A stretch of DNA of 64,000 nucleotides from contig NZ_CP035281.1 of the NCBI RefSeq assembly GCF_004103735.1, forward strand, positions 1,488,001-1,552,000, written 5' to 3'. Positions 1-8,797 of the stretch are shown here, in pieces (the first letter of the stretch is position 1; each line of letters opens with the position of its first letter). The DNA comes from Aminipila luticellarii. GTDB taxonomy: Bacteria > Bacillota > Clostridia > Peptostreptococcales > Anaerovoracaceae. The position numbers and the translations under genes were made by a program. Below the pieces are notes generated by a model. It had not been told where the DNA came from and did no database searches. It was given only the letters and a program-made list of their open reading frames with translations.

Positions 1-695
1 GTTCCGATAGCGGTTGCTCCCATATTGATGGTAAGCATTTCTTTTATAGCTTCTTGAATACGGATTTTGTCTCTCTCAACAGCCGATGCGTACGCATGGA
101 ATTCCTGACCCAATGTAATCGGTACAGCATCCATCAGCTGGGTTCTTCCGATCTTTACCACATCATAAAATTCCTCGCTCTTATCTATCAGCCCACGATA
201 TAATTCGTCCAGTTTCTCTGCAAGCAGCAGACCTGTTCTATACAAAGACATCTTTATAGAGGTAGGATATACGTCATTTGTAGACTGAGATTCATTTACA
301 TGGTCATTTGGATGACAATACTGATATTCACCTTTTTGTTTTCCCAGAATTTCCAGGGCAATATTTGCAATGACCTCATTGGCATTCATATTAGTAGAAG
401 TTCCGGCTCCACCCTGAATCTGATCTAAAATGAACTGGTCGTGAAATTTGCCGTTTAAAATTTCATCGCATGCCTTTATGATGGCTTCTGCAATAGTTTT
501 ATCCAAGGTTCCTGCCTTTTCGTTGGCCATGGCACAAGCTTTCTTTATTTCCGCTAAAGTCCTAATCTGTACTTCAGGAGTTTTCTTCCCTGTAATATTG
601 AAATTTTCCTTTGCGCGCAAGGTCTGCACACCATAATATGCTTCCGCAGGCACTTTCTTCTCACCCACTGAGTCTGTTTCAAAACGATAGTCCAT
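1..695 (-). CDS. aspA: Aspartate ammonia-lyase (aspartase), C-terminus cut by window edge
   Basis: This enzyme deaminates L-aspartate to fumarate and ammonia in the cytoplasm. Only the first 231 or so residues are inside the window; the rest lies beyond base 1. The translation begins MDYRFETDSVG and contains the family blocks GVQTLRAKENF, GGAGTSTNMNANEV (about residues 95-110) and the NDHVNESQSTNDVYPT region typical of the aspartase/fumarase superfamily. Asparagine-rich 'GTSTNMN' favours aspartase, though a class II fumarase cannot be fully excluded without the C-terminus. The ATG at 695 follows a GGGGGAAAAATT ribosome site. It is divergent from a LysR regulator, which may control it. Aspartate released by the neighbouring peptide and racemase genes would be a natural substrate (inference). 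Confidence 0.9.
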   Translation of the reverse strand, partial: MDYRFETDSVGEKKVPAEAYYGVQTLRAKENFNITGKKTPEVQIRTLAEIKKACAMANEKAGTLDKTIAEAIIKACDEILNGKFHDQFILDQIQGGAGTSTNMNANEVIANIALEILGKQKGEYQYCHPNDHVNESQSTNDVYPTSIKMSLYRTGLLLAEKLDELYRGLIDKSEEFYDVVKIGRTQLMDAVPITLGQEFHAYASAVERDKIRIQEAIKEMLTINMGATAIG

Positions 696-727
696 AATTT
701 TTCCCCCACATTCCTTGTACATTGCTT

Positions 728-758
728 ATTATAGCATATTTAAATTTATACGAGTTAA
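728..758 (-). promoter_or_regulatory. Candidate promoter of aspA
   Basis: A perfect TATAAT lies on the minus strand at 728-733, about 33 bases before the aspA start codon. The best upstream match is TTAACT at 753-758 with a long 19-base spacer, so the -35 element is weak, which would suit a promoter helped by an activator. Confidence 0.45.
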
Positions 759-776
759 GATATTTATCCTCTTAAC
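754..776. promoter_or_regulatory. LysR-type operator candidate (GTTAAG-N11-CTTAAC)
   Basis: A perfect inverted repeat GTTAAG (754-759) and CTTAAC (771-776) sits in the divergent aspA/LysR gap. Its geometry fits the T-N11-A rule of LysR-type boxes. It lies just upstream of both predicted promoters, where a LysR protein would activate aspA and repress itself. The assignment to the adjacent regulator is inference. Confidence 0.5.
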
Positions 777-779
777 CGG

Positions 780-808
780 TTGACTTATCTTTATTTGTAT
801 TCTACAAT
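780..808 (+). promoter_or_regulatory. Sigma-70-type promoter of the LysR gene
   Basis: TTGACT at 780-785 and TACAAT at 803-808 are separated by 17 bases, close to the vegetative consensus, and point toward the LysR start codon at 888. Confidence 0.6.
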
Positions 809-847
809 ACGATTATGACATATTCAAATACTTATATTATTATATGT

Positions 848-869
848 ATTATAACTTTTTAGTTATAAT
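848..869. repeat. 9-bp perfect palindrome before the LysR ribosome site
   Basis: ATTATAACT and AGTTATAAT flank a TTTT loop between the predicted LysR promoter and its ribosome site. It could be an operator within the leader or an AT-rich hairpin affecting translation. Which of these cannot be decided from sequence. Confidence 0.4.
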
Positions 870-887
870 ACGAGGAGGTCTTTCCTT

Positions 888-1856
888 ATGTTTGCTAAAA
901 AAGATTTAATCTATACTATTTATAAAGAAAAAAGCTTTTCTAAAGCTGCCGAGGCTCTGTATATTTCTCAGCCTTCCCTGAGCGCCATGGTCAAAAAAGT
1001 CGAAGCCAAAATCGGAGAACCGATCTTCGACCGCAGCACCAATCCCATTCAGCTCACCGAAACAGGGAAAAAATATATGGCGTGCTGTGAAAATATCAAA
1101 AAAACAGAAGAAGCGTTTCTGAACTATTTAAACGATACCCACGAGCTTAAAACAGGCTCCCTGTCTCTGGGCAGCAATCATCTATTTATGGCTCACGTCC
1201 TTCCGAAGCTGATCCAGATCTTTGTAAACCGATACCCGCTTATCACCTTGAACCTGATAGATTCACACAGCCACGATCTGGAGAAAAAGCTGCTGGAGGG
1301 GGATCTGGATCTGATCATCGATAACAAAGAGCTCAGCTCGGACATGTATGAAAAATTCTTTCTGGGAACAGAATTTTTGCTGCTGGCTGTTCCCAGAAAG
1401 TTAGAAGTAAACGACCGCCTGAAACCGTATCAACTGACCTATGAGGATATCCAGCATAACAAGCATATCCATAATGAACAGATTCTGCCCACGCCTTTAT
1501 CCTGCTTTGCGGATCTTCCTTTCGTACTGATGCACGAGGGAAATGATACCAGAACCCGGGCAGACAATATTTTCTTAAGACAGGCTGTCAAGCCCAAGAT
1601 TCTTTTCGAGCTCAATCAATTAGCCACCGTATACAATCTTATTTCCATAGGGCTTGGCATATCCTTTATCAGCGATACTCTGATAAAGCGCTCCCCCGCC
1701 ATGCAGGATCAATTATACTTCTACCAGATCGACGATCCCGATACGAAACGAAACGTATTCTTTCATTCTAAGAAGAACAGGTATGTGACAAAAGCCATGG
1801 AGGAATTTATCAAAATCAGCAAAGAATACAGCCCCCTGTCCAGCTCTGCGGAATAA
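888..1856 (+). CDS. LysR family transcriptional regulator
   Basis: A 322-residue protein with the standard LysR layout. The N-terminal winged helix-turn-helix covers about residues 1-60 (KSFSKAAEALYISQPSLSAMVKKVE). A two-lobed periplasmic-binding-like effector domain follows from about residue 90 (GSLSLGSNHLFMAHVLPKL). The length is slightly above the usual 290-310. The ATG follows a GAGGAGGT ribosome site. It is divergent from aspA with a candidate LysR box between them, so control of aspartase is likely, by the common LysR habit of regulating the divergent neighbour. It could also act on the peptide operon that converges on it. The effector is unknown. Confidence 0.88.
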   Translation: MFAKKDLIYTIYKEKSFSKAAEALYISQPSLSAMVKKVEAKIGEPIFDRSTNPIQLTETGKKYMACCENIKKTEEAFLNYLNDTHELKTGSLSLGSNHLFMAHVLPKLIQIFVNRYPLITLNLIDSHSHDLEKKLLEGDLDLIIDNKELSSDMYEKFFLGTEFLLLAVPRKLEVNDRLKPYQLTYEDIQHNKHIHNEQILPTPLSCFADLPFVLMHEGNDTRTRADNIFLRQAVKPKILFELNQLATVYNLISIGLGISFISDTLIKRSPAMQDQLYFYQIDDPDTKRNVFFHSKKNRYVTKAMEEFIKISKEYSPLSSSAE

Positions 1857-1894
1857 AAAACACAGTCCATTCCAAGACCTTCTATGGAAAAGCA

Positions 1895-1930
1895 AAGCAG
1901 GGTCTGCTGAAATTTCAGTAAGCCCTGCTT
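1895..1930. terminator. Bidirectional terminator between LysR and the peptide operon
   Basis: AAGCAGGG (1895-1902) pairs with CCCTGCTT (1923-1930), and an inner CTGAAATTTCAG palindrome extends the stem. A T-rich tract (TTCTTTTTAT) follows on the plus side. It separates two convergent genes. Confidence 0.75.
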
Positions 1931-1952
1931 GTCAAATTCTTTTTATAAGATT

Positions 1953-3518
1953 TTAGTACGTTATGTCATTGAGCAGCATAACACCGTCGGTTAATATCTT
2001 CATGCCCTTTAAGTTTTTATTGTATGCTGTAAAGCTTTCTTCAGAATATAAAGGAATCAGGTTTACATTTTCAAAGATATGCATCTGCGCATCTCCAATT
2101 TTTTTCGTTCTTTCATTGGTATCAATAGTGGATGCAATATCCTTTACCATACTCTTATACGCTTCCGTATTTCCCGGAGCATTCGGATCACGATAGCAAT
2201 TGTTGAGCACTAATATCGGTTCAGCCCAAGACAGCCATTCAATACCTGTGTCATATTTATTATCTCCAATTTTCTGATTGACATAGTTCCAGTCGATGGC
2301 TTCAATATTCATTTTAAAGCCTACTGTTTTCAGCTGTTCCGCAAGGATTTCCGGAATAGTGGTGGAATTTGTCCAAGCATACCAGGTAAAGGCCAGGTCT
2401 TTTCCGTTCTTTTCACGGATTCCATCCCCATTGGTATCTTTCCAGCCTGCTTCGTCTAACAGCTTCTTTGCCTTCTCAGGATCGTTGGAAAGATTTGTCT
2501 TGAACCAGTCCTTCGCATCCGGTGAGAAGTTCTGCACGGAATCATAAATGATGGAGTATGCCGGACTGATGATGCCGTTCATTGCTTTTGCCAGAGACTC
2601 TCGGTCAAGGGACAGAGCCAATGCTTTACGCACATTGATGTCCGAAAACACAGGAGAATCCGTATTCATTTCGAAGTAGTCGATATTCGGATAAGAAGTC
2701 TTTTTGATTACAACAGAATCGCTCTTTTCCAGATCTTTTCTCTGATCATCTGTGCTTAATGAGGCGATGATGTCCGTCGTACCATTCTTTAACTCTTCTG
2801 TTGCCGTGAATTTTTCCTCATTGAAATGAACGGAAACAGTCTTGAATTTTGCAGGGCCTTTATTCTCTACCAGCGGATTGGCACACTTATAGCCGTCGTT
2901 CCTTACCAATTTTACTTCGGACCCTGAGATATAACCGTTTTCAGCCAGACTATACAGCCCATAAGGATGACATCCCCACATCAGCTTTTTGTCGTTCATG
3001 GAATCCAGCTCGTCTTTTGGTATAACTACAATAAATCCTGAACACAGATAATACAGCATATCAGATTTAAATGAACTCAAATGCAGCGTTACCTGTCTGC
3101 CGTTTACATCCATGGACTGGATGTTATCATACCCTTCTGCATACGGACTTACCTTAAGACCATGCTCAATAGAAGCCACTACGTCTTCCGGCTCTACCTG
3201 CTTTCCTGTAGAGAACTTCATGCCTTCCGGCACGTTGAAGGTGGCTGTTTTCCCGTCCTCGCTTACCTGCCAGTCTGTGCAGACATTATCTACCACCGTG
3301 TTTGTTTCAGCATCCCACTGAAAAAGAGCTTCCGCAGCAAGACTCTGAACCGAGGCAGTACTGTCAAGCTGGAAAACATCCAGACCATACCACTCGCTGT
3401 CCACAATAGACAGTCCGTCCTTTTGTGCTTTGTCATTTCCGCTGCCGTTGCCGCCGCAGGCAGTCATGCTGACTACCAAGGCAGCAATCAAACTTAATGC
3501 CAATAACTTTTTCTTCAT
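1953..3518 (-). CDS. Peptide ABC transporter substrate-binding lipoprotein (SBP_bac_5 / OppA-DppE type)
   Basis: This is the extracellular peptide receptor of the transporter encoded upstream. The ATG at 3518 was chosen over upstream options because it follows GAGGAGGG and starts a lipoprotein signal: MKKK, a hydrophobic core, then a lipobox ending at Cys21 (SMTAC-GG). The mature part shows solute-binding family 5 features, including VNVRKALALSLDRESLAKAMNG-like helices near residues 290-310 and the WYAWTNSTTIPEILAEQLKT region. At 521 residues it is of usual size. It is the last gene of the run, 47 bases after the second ATPase. The receptor at the operon's 3' end may need extra expression, but I see no separate promoter. 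Substrate is inferred as di/oligopeptides from the peptidase context. Confidence 0.9.
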   Translation of the reverse strand: MKKKLLALSLIAALVVSMTACGGNGSGNDKAQKDGLSIVDSEWYGLDVFQLDSTASVQSLAAEALFQWDAETNTVVDNVCTDWQVSEDGKTATFNVPEGMKFSTGKQVEPEDVVASIEHGLKVSPYAEGYDNIQSMDVNGRQVTLHLSSFKSDMLYYLCSGFIVVIPKDELDSMNDKKLMWGCHPYGLYSLAENGYISGSEVKLVRNDGYKCANPLVENKGPAKFKTVSVHFNEEKFTATEELKNGTTDIIASLSTDDQRKDLEKSDSVVIKKTSYPNIDYFEMNTDSPVFSDINVRKALALSLDRESLAKAMNGIISPAYSIIYDSVQNFSPDAKDWFKTNLSNDPEKAKKLLDEAGWKDTNGDGIREKNGKDLAFTWYAWTNSTTIPEILAEQLKTVGFKMNIEAIDWNYVNQKIGDNKYDTGIEWLSWAEPILVLNNCYRDPNAPGNTEAYKSMVKDIASTIDTNERTKKIGDAQMHIFENVNLIPLYSEESFTAYNKNLKGMKILTDGVMLLNDITY

Positions 3519-3565
3519 TTTTTCCCTCCTCGCCAAAAGGCAAATTACTTTAGTGAAAACGGTTA

Positions 3566-4534
3566 TTACAGATCCAATGGATGAAAACATGCAATCTGAT
3601 GGTTCTTATTTACCAGAACCGTTTCCGGTTCTTCATTTTTGCATTCTTCGGTGGCATACTTGCATCTGTCGCTGAATCTGCATCCCCCGCCAAGGTTGAT
3701 CAGACTGCCCGGATCTCCCTTAATGACCTCCTTCTTGTTGTTGCGCTGTTTCGGGTCCAGGATAGGCGACGCATCCAGAAGAGCCTTTGTATAAGGGTGC
3801 TTGGCAATTTCTTTGGTGGGGCCGCACTCCACCAGCTTTCCCAGATACATCACGGCAATTCGGTCGCTTATATACTTGATGACATTCAAATCATGGGCAA
3901 TGATCAGATAGGTCAGGTGCAGCTGTTCCTGCAGGTCCAGAAGCAGGTTCAGGATCTGTGCCTGTACGGATACATCAAGAGCGCTGGTAGGTTCATCCAG
4001 TATCATGACTTTAGGATTTAATGCCAGTGCTCTGGCAATGGCTATTCGTTGAAGCTGTCCTCCCGAAAGCTGGTGGGGATAGCTGTCCAAATACCGTTGA
4101 TCCATCTTTACCATATCTAAAACATCCCTGGCTTTTTTTCTTGCTTCCGCTTTGGATACGCCGTGGATGATCATGGGCCGCATAATGGAGCTCTCTACTG
4201 TCTGTCTCGGATTCAGATTAGAAGCAGGATCCTGAAAGACGACAGCGACTTCACTGTGGAGCTTTCTCATGTCCTTTGAGGTGGCAGAGGATAGATTGAT
4301 GCCGTCCACAAGGATACTGCCTCCCGTCATTTTGGACAGGCTGAGAATCACTCTGGCCAATGTGGTCTTGCCGCTGCCGGATTCTCCCACCAGACCGACG
4401 ATTTCTCCCTCATGGATATCCAGTGTAATATCATCTACCGCCTTGACATAGGTGGTCTGTTTTTTTATAAGACCTTTTTCAATACGAAAGTATTTTTTCA
4501 GGCCGTCCAGTTTAATCATTACGTTCTGTTCCAT
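3566..4534 (-). CDS. Peptide ABC transporter ATP-binding protein (DppF/OppF type)
   Basis: One of two cytoplasmic ATPases that drive peptide uptake. It has Walker A GESGSGKTT, signature LSGGQLQRIAIARAL, Walker B VMILDEPTSALD and the switch histidine (LIIAHDLNV). The C-terminal oligo_HPY extension has the cysteine pattern GCRFSDRCKYATEEC that may bind an Fe-S cluster in this family. The ATG at 4534 (MEQNV) lies one base after the stop of the preceding ATPase. A TTG at 4561 would overlap that gene and has no better ribosome site, so the internal ATG is preferred. Confidence 0.9.
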   Translation of the reverse strand: MEQNVMIKLDGLKKYFRIEKGLIKKQTTYVKAVDDITLDIHEGEIVGLVGESGSGKTTLARVILSLSKMTGGSILVDGINLSSATSKDMRKLHSEVAVVFQDPASNLNPRQTVESSIMRPMIIHGVSKAEARKKARDVLDMVKMDQRYLDSYPHQLSGGQLQRIAIARALALNPKVMILDEPTSALDVSVQAQILNLLLDLQEQLHLTYLIIAHDLNVIKYISDRIAVMYLGKLVECGPTKEIAKHPYTKALLDASPILDPKQRNNKKEVIKGDPGSLINLGGGCRFSDRCKYATEECKNEEPETVLVNKNHQIACFHPLDL

Positions 4535-4535
4535 A

Positions 4536-5513
4536 CTACTTTTTTTCGTCCTTTCCGGCAAGATAACAACGGCAGAAGTGATCCCCTTGAATATTCACTA
4601 CAGGAGGATCCTCCTGAAAGCATTTTTCCAAAGCATACGGACACCGGTTCGCAAATCTGCATCCCGGTTTTTTCTCTGTGATACGCGGCACAGACCCATC
4701 TATGGTTTGGAGCCGTATTTCTGCCTTTGTTTTTCTTGGCAGAGCCTGCATCAAAAGCCTTGTATAAGGATGTACTGGATTTTCAAATATTTCAAATACA
4801 TCTCCGCTTTCCACCATTTCACCGGCATACATGACGCCGATTCGGTCAGCGATTTCTGCTACCAGACCAAAATTGTGGGTAATCAACATAATCGCTGTGT
4901 TATATTTTTCTTTTAAGCCTTTCATAATGTCCAGAATCTGTGCTTCAATGGTCACGTCCAGCGCTGTGGTCGGTTCATCTGCAATCAACAGTTCCGGATT
5001 GCGGGACAGCATCATGGCGATCATAACACGCTGACGCATACCGCCGGAGAGTTCATGGGGGAAGCTGTTCACCCGCTCATCCGCATCCGGCATCTTTACA
5101 TCCCGGAACAGATTGACCACACGGTTCCAGGCTTCTCTCTTGTCCACCTTGTCCAGCATAATCGCCTCAGACACCTGACTGCCCACCGTATAGACCGGAT
5201 TAAGAGAGTCCAGTGGATTCTGAAATATCATGCCTATTTCCTTGCCTCGTATCGCTTCCATCTGTTTTTCACTGCACGTACGCAGATCTTTTCCCTTAAA
5301 TATAATTTTTCCGGTAATTTCTTCATTTCCACCGGGAAGCAAATTCATAATGCTATGGGCTACCGTGGATTTACCACAGCCCGATTCACCTACAATAGCG
5401 AAAATCTCTCCTTTGTTAATTGTGCAGCTCACATCATTGACAGCAGAAAGATAACCGTCCTTTACCCGATAGTCTATGGATAGATGCTCCAGCTTTAATA
5501 GTTCTTTACTCAT
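4536..5513 (-). CDS. Peptide ABC transporter ATP-binding protein (DppD/OppD type)
   Basis: The partner ATPase of the transporter, 325 residues. Visible are Walker A GESGCGKST, the Q-loop region QNPLDSLNPVYTVG, signature ELSGGMRQRVMIAMML, Walker B LLIADEPTTALD and switch LITHNFGLV. The C-terminal oligo_HPY domain contains GCRFANRCPYALEKC. The ATG at 5513 follows GGAGGCAGT; the GTG one codon upstream is a less likely start. It lies 14 bases after the DppC-like gene, consistent with one transcript. Confidence 0.9.
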   Translation of the reverse strand: MSKELLKLEHLSIDYRVKDGYLSAVNDVSCTINKGEIFAIVGESGCGKSTVAHSIMNLLPGGNEEITGKIIFKGKDLRTCSEKQMEAIRGKEIGMIFQNPLDSLNPVYTVGSQVSEAIMLDKVDKREAWNRVVNLFRDVKMPDADERVNSFPHELSGGMRQRVMIAMMLSRNPELLIADEPTTALDVTIEAQILDIMKGLKEKYNTAIMLITHNFGLVAEIADRIGVMYAGEMVESGDVFEIFENPVHPYTRLLMQALPRKTKAEIRLQTIDGSVPRITEKKPGCRFANRCPYALEKCFQEDPPVVNIQGDHFCRCYLAGKDEKK

Positions 5514-5527
5514 CACTGCCTCCGTTT

Positions 5528-6373
5528 CTACTGTGATTTCATATGCGGATCAAGGAGGTCCCTGAGACCTTCGCCCATCAGATTAAATCCAAAGGTGATA
5601 TACACAAGGGCAATGCCCGGGAATAAGCTGAGCCATGGTGCCGTAGTAATGTAATCCAGCCCCATGGAAATGGCAAGTCCCCAATCCGGTGAAGGCGGCT
5701 GTGAACCCAGCCCCAGAAAGGACAGGGTCGTCGTGGACAGGATCGTTGCAGGCAGATTCAAGGATACCATGACGATCAGGGATGGTATGATATTGGGCAG
5801 GATGTATCGTATCATCAGCGCCGCATTGGTTTCGCCGAAGGCCTTCCCTGTTTCCACAAAGGCCATATTTCGCAGGGAAAGCGTCTTGGATCTCACCGCC
5901 CGGGCATAGCTGGCCCAAGCGACCAAAGATATGGCGATGACCGTATTGGTCAGTCCCTTTCCCAGCATCGTTACTACTGCCAAAGCCAGAATCGTTCCCG
6001 GAATGCACCAAGTCAGATCTGTCATAAAGGATAGAACTCTGTCCACCCATTTGCCGAAAAATCCGCAGACCAGTCCCACTACTACACCGATGACCAGCTG
6101 CAGGATACCGCCCAGAAAGGCCACCCACAGAGCGATACGAGTTCCGTATATGACCTTGGAAAACAGATCCCGCCCCAGATCATCCGTACCGAACCAGTAC
6201 TTTGCACAAGGTGCGGTAAGCCGATCGGCTACGTTCTGCTGTGTATAATCATAAGGAGCAATCACGTTTGCAAATATTGCTACCAAAATTGCGCTGAGGA
6301 GAATCACAAAACCAATCATAAAATTTTTGTTCTTCCAGCATTCATAAAGTGTATCTTTTCCTTTTTTGCTCAC
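5528..6373 (-). CDS. Peptide ABC transporter permease (DppC/OppC type)
   Basis: An inner-membrane permease subunit of 281 residues. It begins with a short cytoplasmic tail and TM1 (FMIGFVILLSAILVAIFANV), followed by the family 'YDYTQQNVADRLTAP...GTDDLGRDLFSKVIYGTRI' block. The EAA loop is near residues 180-200 (FVETGKAFGETNAALMIRYILPN), and several more membrane spans follow. The start is GTG, preceded by a G-rich ribosome site, immediately after the DppB-like stop codon (one-base gap), which implies translational coupling. Confidence 0.9.
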   Translation of the reverse strand: MSKKGKDTLYECWKNKNFMIGFVILLSAILVAIFANVIAPYDYTQQNVADRLTAPCAKYWFGTDDLGRDLFSKVIYGTRIALWVAFLGGILQLVIGVVVGLVCGFFGKWVDRVLSFMTDLTWCIPGTILALAVVTMLGKGLTNTVIAISLVAWASYARAVRSKTLSLRNMAFVETGKAFGETNAALMIRYILPNIIPSLIVMVSLNLPATILSTTTLSFLGLGSQPPSPDWGLAISMGLDYITTAPWLSLFPGIALVYITFGFNLMGEGLRDLLDPHMKSQ

Positions 6374-6374
6374 G

Positions 6375-7316
6375 TTAATTTTCCCCCCCGCTTAAAGATG
6401 CCCGGATTCTCGGATCCAGCATACCTATGATGATGTCACTCAGCAGGTTGCATATGACAGTAAGGATTGCAATCAACAGTAGTACTGCCTGTACCACCGG
6501 CATATCCTGCACGATGATAGAGTTCAGCAGTAAGTTTCCCATACCAGGAAGAGCAAATACCTTTTCGATAACAACGGCTCCTGAAATCAACCACGGAATG
6601 GACATGAACACAAGAGTCGTTACCAATATTAACGCATTGCGAAGCACATGCTTAATCATAACGGTCTTTTTGGAAAGCCCCTTCGCATATGCGGTCGTTA
6701 CGTATTTTTCATTTAATACTTCCAAGACCTCTGTTTTTGTAATACGCAGGGTACCTCCCATGCCGGCCAGCACAATGGTGGCTACCGGTAAAATATAGTT
6801 CTGCGGAGTGGAATACCCACTGATCGGCAATATTCTCAGCTGAACTCCAAAGAAAAGAATAAACAATGCACCCAGCCAAAAAGACGGAACCACCGTCATC
6901 AGCAGCGAAAAATTCACTGTGAATCGGTCGAACCAGCTGTCCTTTTTCATGGCGCAAAGCAGCCCAAGGGGCAGCGCAATAACAATTTCGAGAATAAGAG
7001 CCCAGGTGCACAGCTTGAGGCTGTAGGGTATTCTTTCCCTCATGATTTCCCATACATCGCTTTTATATCGGGTGGATTGTCCAAAATCTCCATGAATCGC
7101 GTTGCCCACCCAGTTTTTATATTGTGTTAGGAATGGTTGGTCATAACCGAGCTCATGGGCAATTTCGGCTTTCTTTTCTGCTGACACCTTACGGTCAACC
7201 ACCATATCTACAGGATTTCCGGGCATCATATACATCAAACTGAACACCAGAAACGAAACAGATATAACCAGAAGCACTCCAAGAGCAATTCGTTTTATAA
7301 TATAATCTCTGATAAT
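6375..7316 (-). CDS. Peptide ABC transporter permease (DppB/OppB type), probable ATT start
   Basis: A membrane permease pairing with the DppC-like protein. The EAA loop reads AYAKGLSKKTVMIKHVLRNAL, and the N-terminal MMPGNPVDMVVDRKVS block is typical. The first ATG/GTG/TTG-type start is a GTG at 7277, which would cut off the conserved first helix. Upstream in the same frame the sequence reads IIRDYIIKRIALGVLL, exactly the usual DppB N-terminus, and an in-frame stop lies a few codons further up. The only start-like codon with a suitable ribosome site (AAGGGAG, about 5 bases) is ATT at 7316. I therefore extend to 7316 but hold GTG 7277 as the alternative. Confidence 0.82.
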   Translation of the reverse strand: MIRDYIIKRIALGVLLVISVSFLVFSLMYMMPGNPVDMVVDRKVSAEKKAEIAHELGYDQPFLTQYKNWVGNAIHGDFGQSTRYKSDVWEIMRERIPYSLKLCTWALILEIVIALPLGLLCAMKKDSWFDRFTVNFSLLMTVVPSFWLGALFILFFGVQLRILPISGYSTPQNYILPVATIVLAGMGGTLRITKTEVLEVLNEKYVTTAYAKGLSKKTVMIKHVLRNALILVTTLVFMSIPWLISGAVVIEKVFALPGMGNLLLNSIIVQDMPVVQAVLLLIAILTVICNLLSDIIIGMLDPRIRASLSGGEN

Positions 7317-7354
7317 TACATCTCCCTTCTATCAAGCACATTCTGCTTCATTTT

Positions 7355-8767
7355 TTAACAGACTCGCTGATACATTCTATTATAGCACCTTACAGCCCAG
7401 GCCTTTCCGTCTCGGATAAAAAATTCCAATGTGCTGACTCGCTTTTTGGGATCTTTTTCGGAAACGGCAGCGAAAACTGTACCGCCGCAATACTTCAGCA
7501 GGGTCTTTGTGCCGCCGTAATCGGCTTTCAATATGCCGTGATCTTGTGTAACAACCGCATGCACGGGAAGCCCCTCCTCAGCTAGAAAGTCCCCGCACAG
7601 GATTTCCGGCATAGAAAAGCTTTTTTCGATGGGAACTGCCCATTCATGGCTTTTCTCTAAGGGCAAGCCCAAAATATAATTGTAGCAGACCCACTGGAAT
7701 TCCTCTACATCTACTTCACTTTCATTGCACAATACGGTTGCGGAATATCCGCTGTCCGTAAATCCGCCTATGGAAGAAACGCCGTGCAGACCGCCGGTAT
7801 GTTCGCATATAATCTGCCCATCCACTAAGCTTTTCGTCAGGCCAAGGCAATAATACGGCTGTTTCCCTAACGGAAAGCTCTTTCCGATCAGAAGCTCGAC
7901 GGCTTCCTTGGGCACGACCTGCTTTCCTTCCCACAGACCAAAATCCGACAACATCTTATAATACCGGGTCAGGTCACTGGCTGTCGACTTGACACAGGCA
8001 CAGCCCCGAAACGGCGGCAGGACGGACCAATTATCATCCTGTATCAGTTTCCCGTCCTCCGTCCGTTCAAAAAGGCTAGTCATGTTGTCTCCAGCCATAG
8101 CTTTTGCCTTTTCAGCATCTAAATCCAGCACCGATCGGGTCATGCCCAGCGGTGCAAATATTCGTTCCGACAAAAAATCCTCCAGCGTGATTCCGGATGC
8201 CATATCCACCACATAGGACAGCAGAGCATATCCATCATTAGAATAGCTCATATATTCTCCCGGAGCACCCAGCAGCTTATAGTTTCCTGCTGCCAAATAG
8301 TCCACGACCTGTTCGATCTTGTCCATCTTATTCGGTGCTGTTTTGAGCATATGACGATACCACGGGCTGTCCCTTTCGTTGCTGTTCATGGCGATGGACC
8401 ATTCCAGCGGCGGAAGAGGCGGCAGGCCTGCCCGGTGCATGGCAATGGTTCTTAAGGTGACACATTCATCCGGTGTACCCGGCAGGTGAAGAGACGGAAA
8501 ATACTTCGTAATCGGATCAGATAAATCCAATTTCCCTTCTGTCTGCAAGATACAGCAGGCGAGAGCTGTCATGGACTTGCTCATGGAAGCAATTCCAAAC
8601 ACCGTGTTCTCGTCTACTTCTATTTTTTTTTCAACATCCCGGTATCCGTATCCCTTTTGAAATAAGATTCCTTCCGGCCCACGAATAGAAACGGCTATGC
8701 CCGGATACGCTTTTTCGTAAAACAGTTTTTCTATATAATGATCCAAATTCGTATAATTTCTTTTCAT
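7355..8767 (-). CDS. S12-family serine hydrolase (beta-lactamase / D-aminopeptidase fold)
   Basis: A 470-residue penicillin-recognising serine hydrolase with no obvious signal peptide, so probably cytoplasmic. Active-site motifs are clear: SxxK as Ser61-Met-Ser-Lys64, YxN as Tyr175-Ser-Asn177, and HTGG from His323 in place of KTG. The family includes class C beta-lactamases, D-aminopeptidases, D-esterases and DD-carboxypeptidase-like enzymes, so substrate cannot be read directly. Its place between an LD-carboxypeptidase and a peptide transporter suggests a peptidase acting on D-residue peptides (inference). A paralogue with the same motif positions lies at 13437-14915. Confidence 0.88.
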   Translation of the reverse strand: MKRNYTNLDHYIEKLFYEKAYPGIAVSIRGPEGILFQKGYGYRDVEKKIEVDENTVFGIASMSKSMTALACCILQTEGKLDLSDPITKYFPSLHLPGTPDECVTLRTIAMHRAGLPPLPPLEWSIAMNSNERDSPWYRHMLKTAPNKMDKIEQVVDYLAAGNYKLLGAPGEYMSYSNDGYALLSYVVDMASGITLEDFLSERIFAPLGMTRSVLDLDAEKAKAMAGDNMTSLFERTEDGKLIQDDNWSVLPPFRGCACVKSTASDLTRYYKMLSDFGLWEGKQVVPKEAVELLIGKSFPLGKQPYYCLGLTKSLVDGQIICEHTGGLHGVSSIGGFTDSGYSATVLCNESEVDVEEFQWVCYNYILGLPLEKSHEWAVPIEKSFSMPEILCGDFLAEEGLPVHAVVTQDHGILKADYGGTKTLLKYCGGTVFAAVSEKDPKKRVSTLEFFIRDGKAWAVRCYNRMYQRVC

Positions 8768-8797
8768 GTTGTCCTTTCTCTGATATGTATACTCTTC

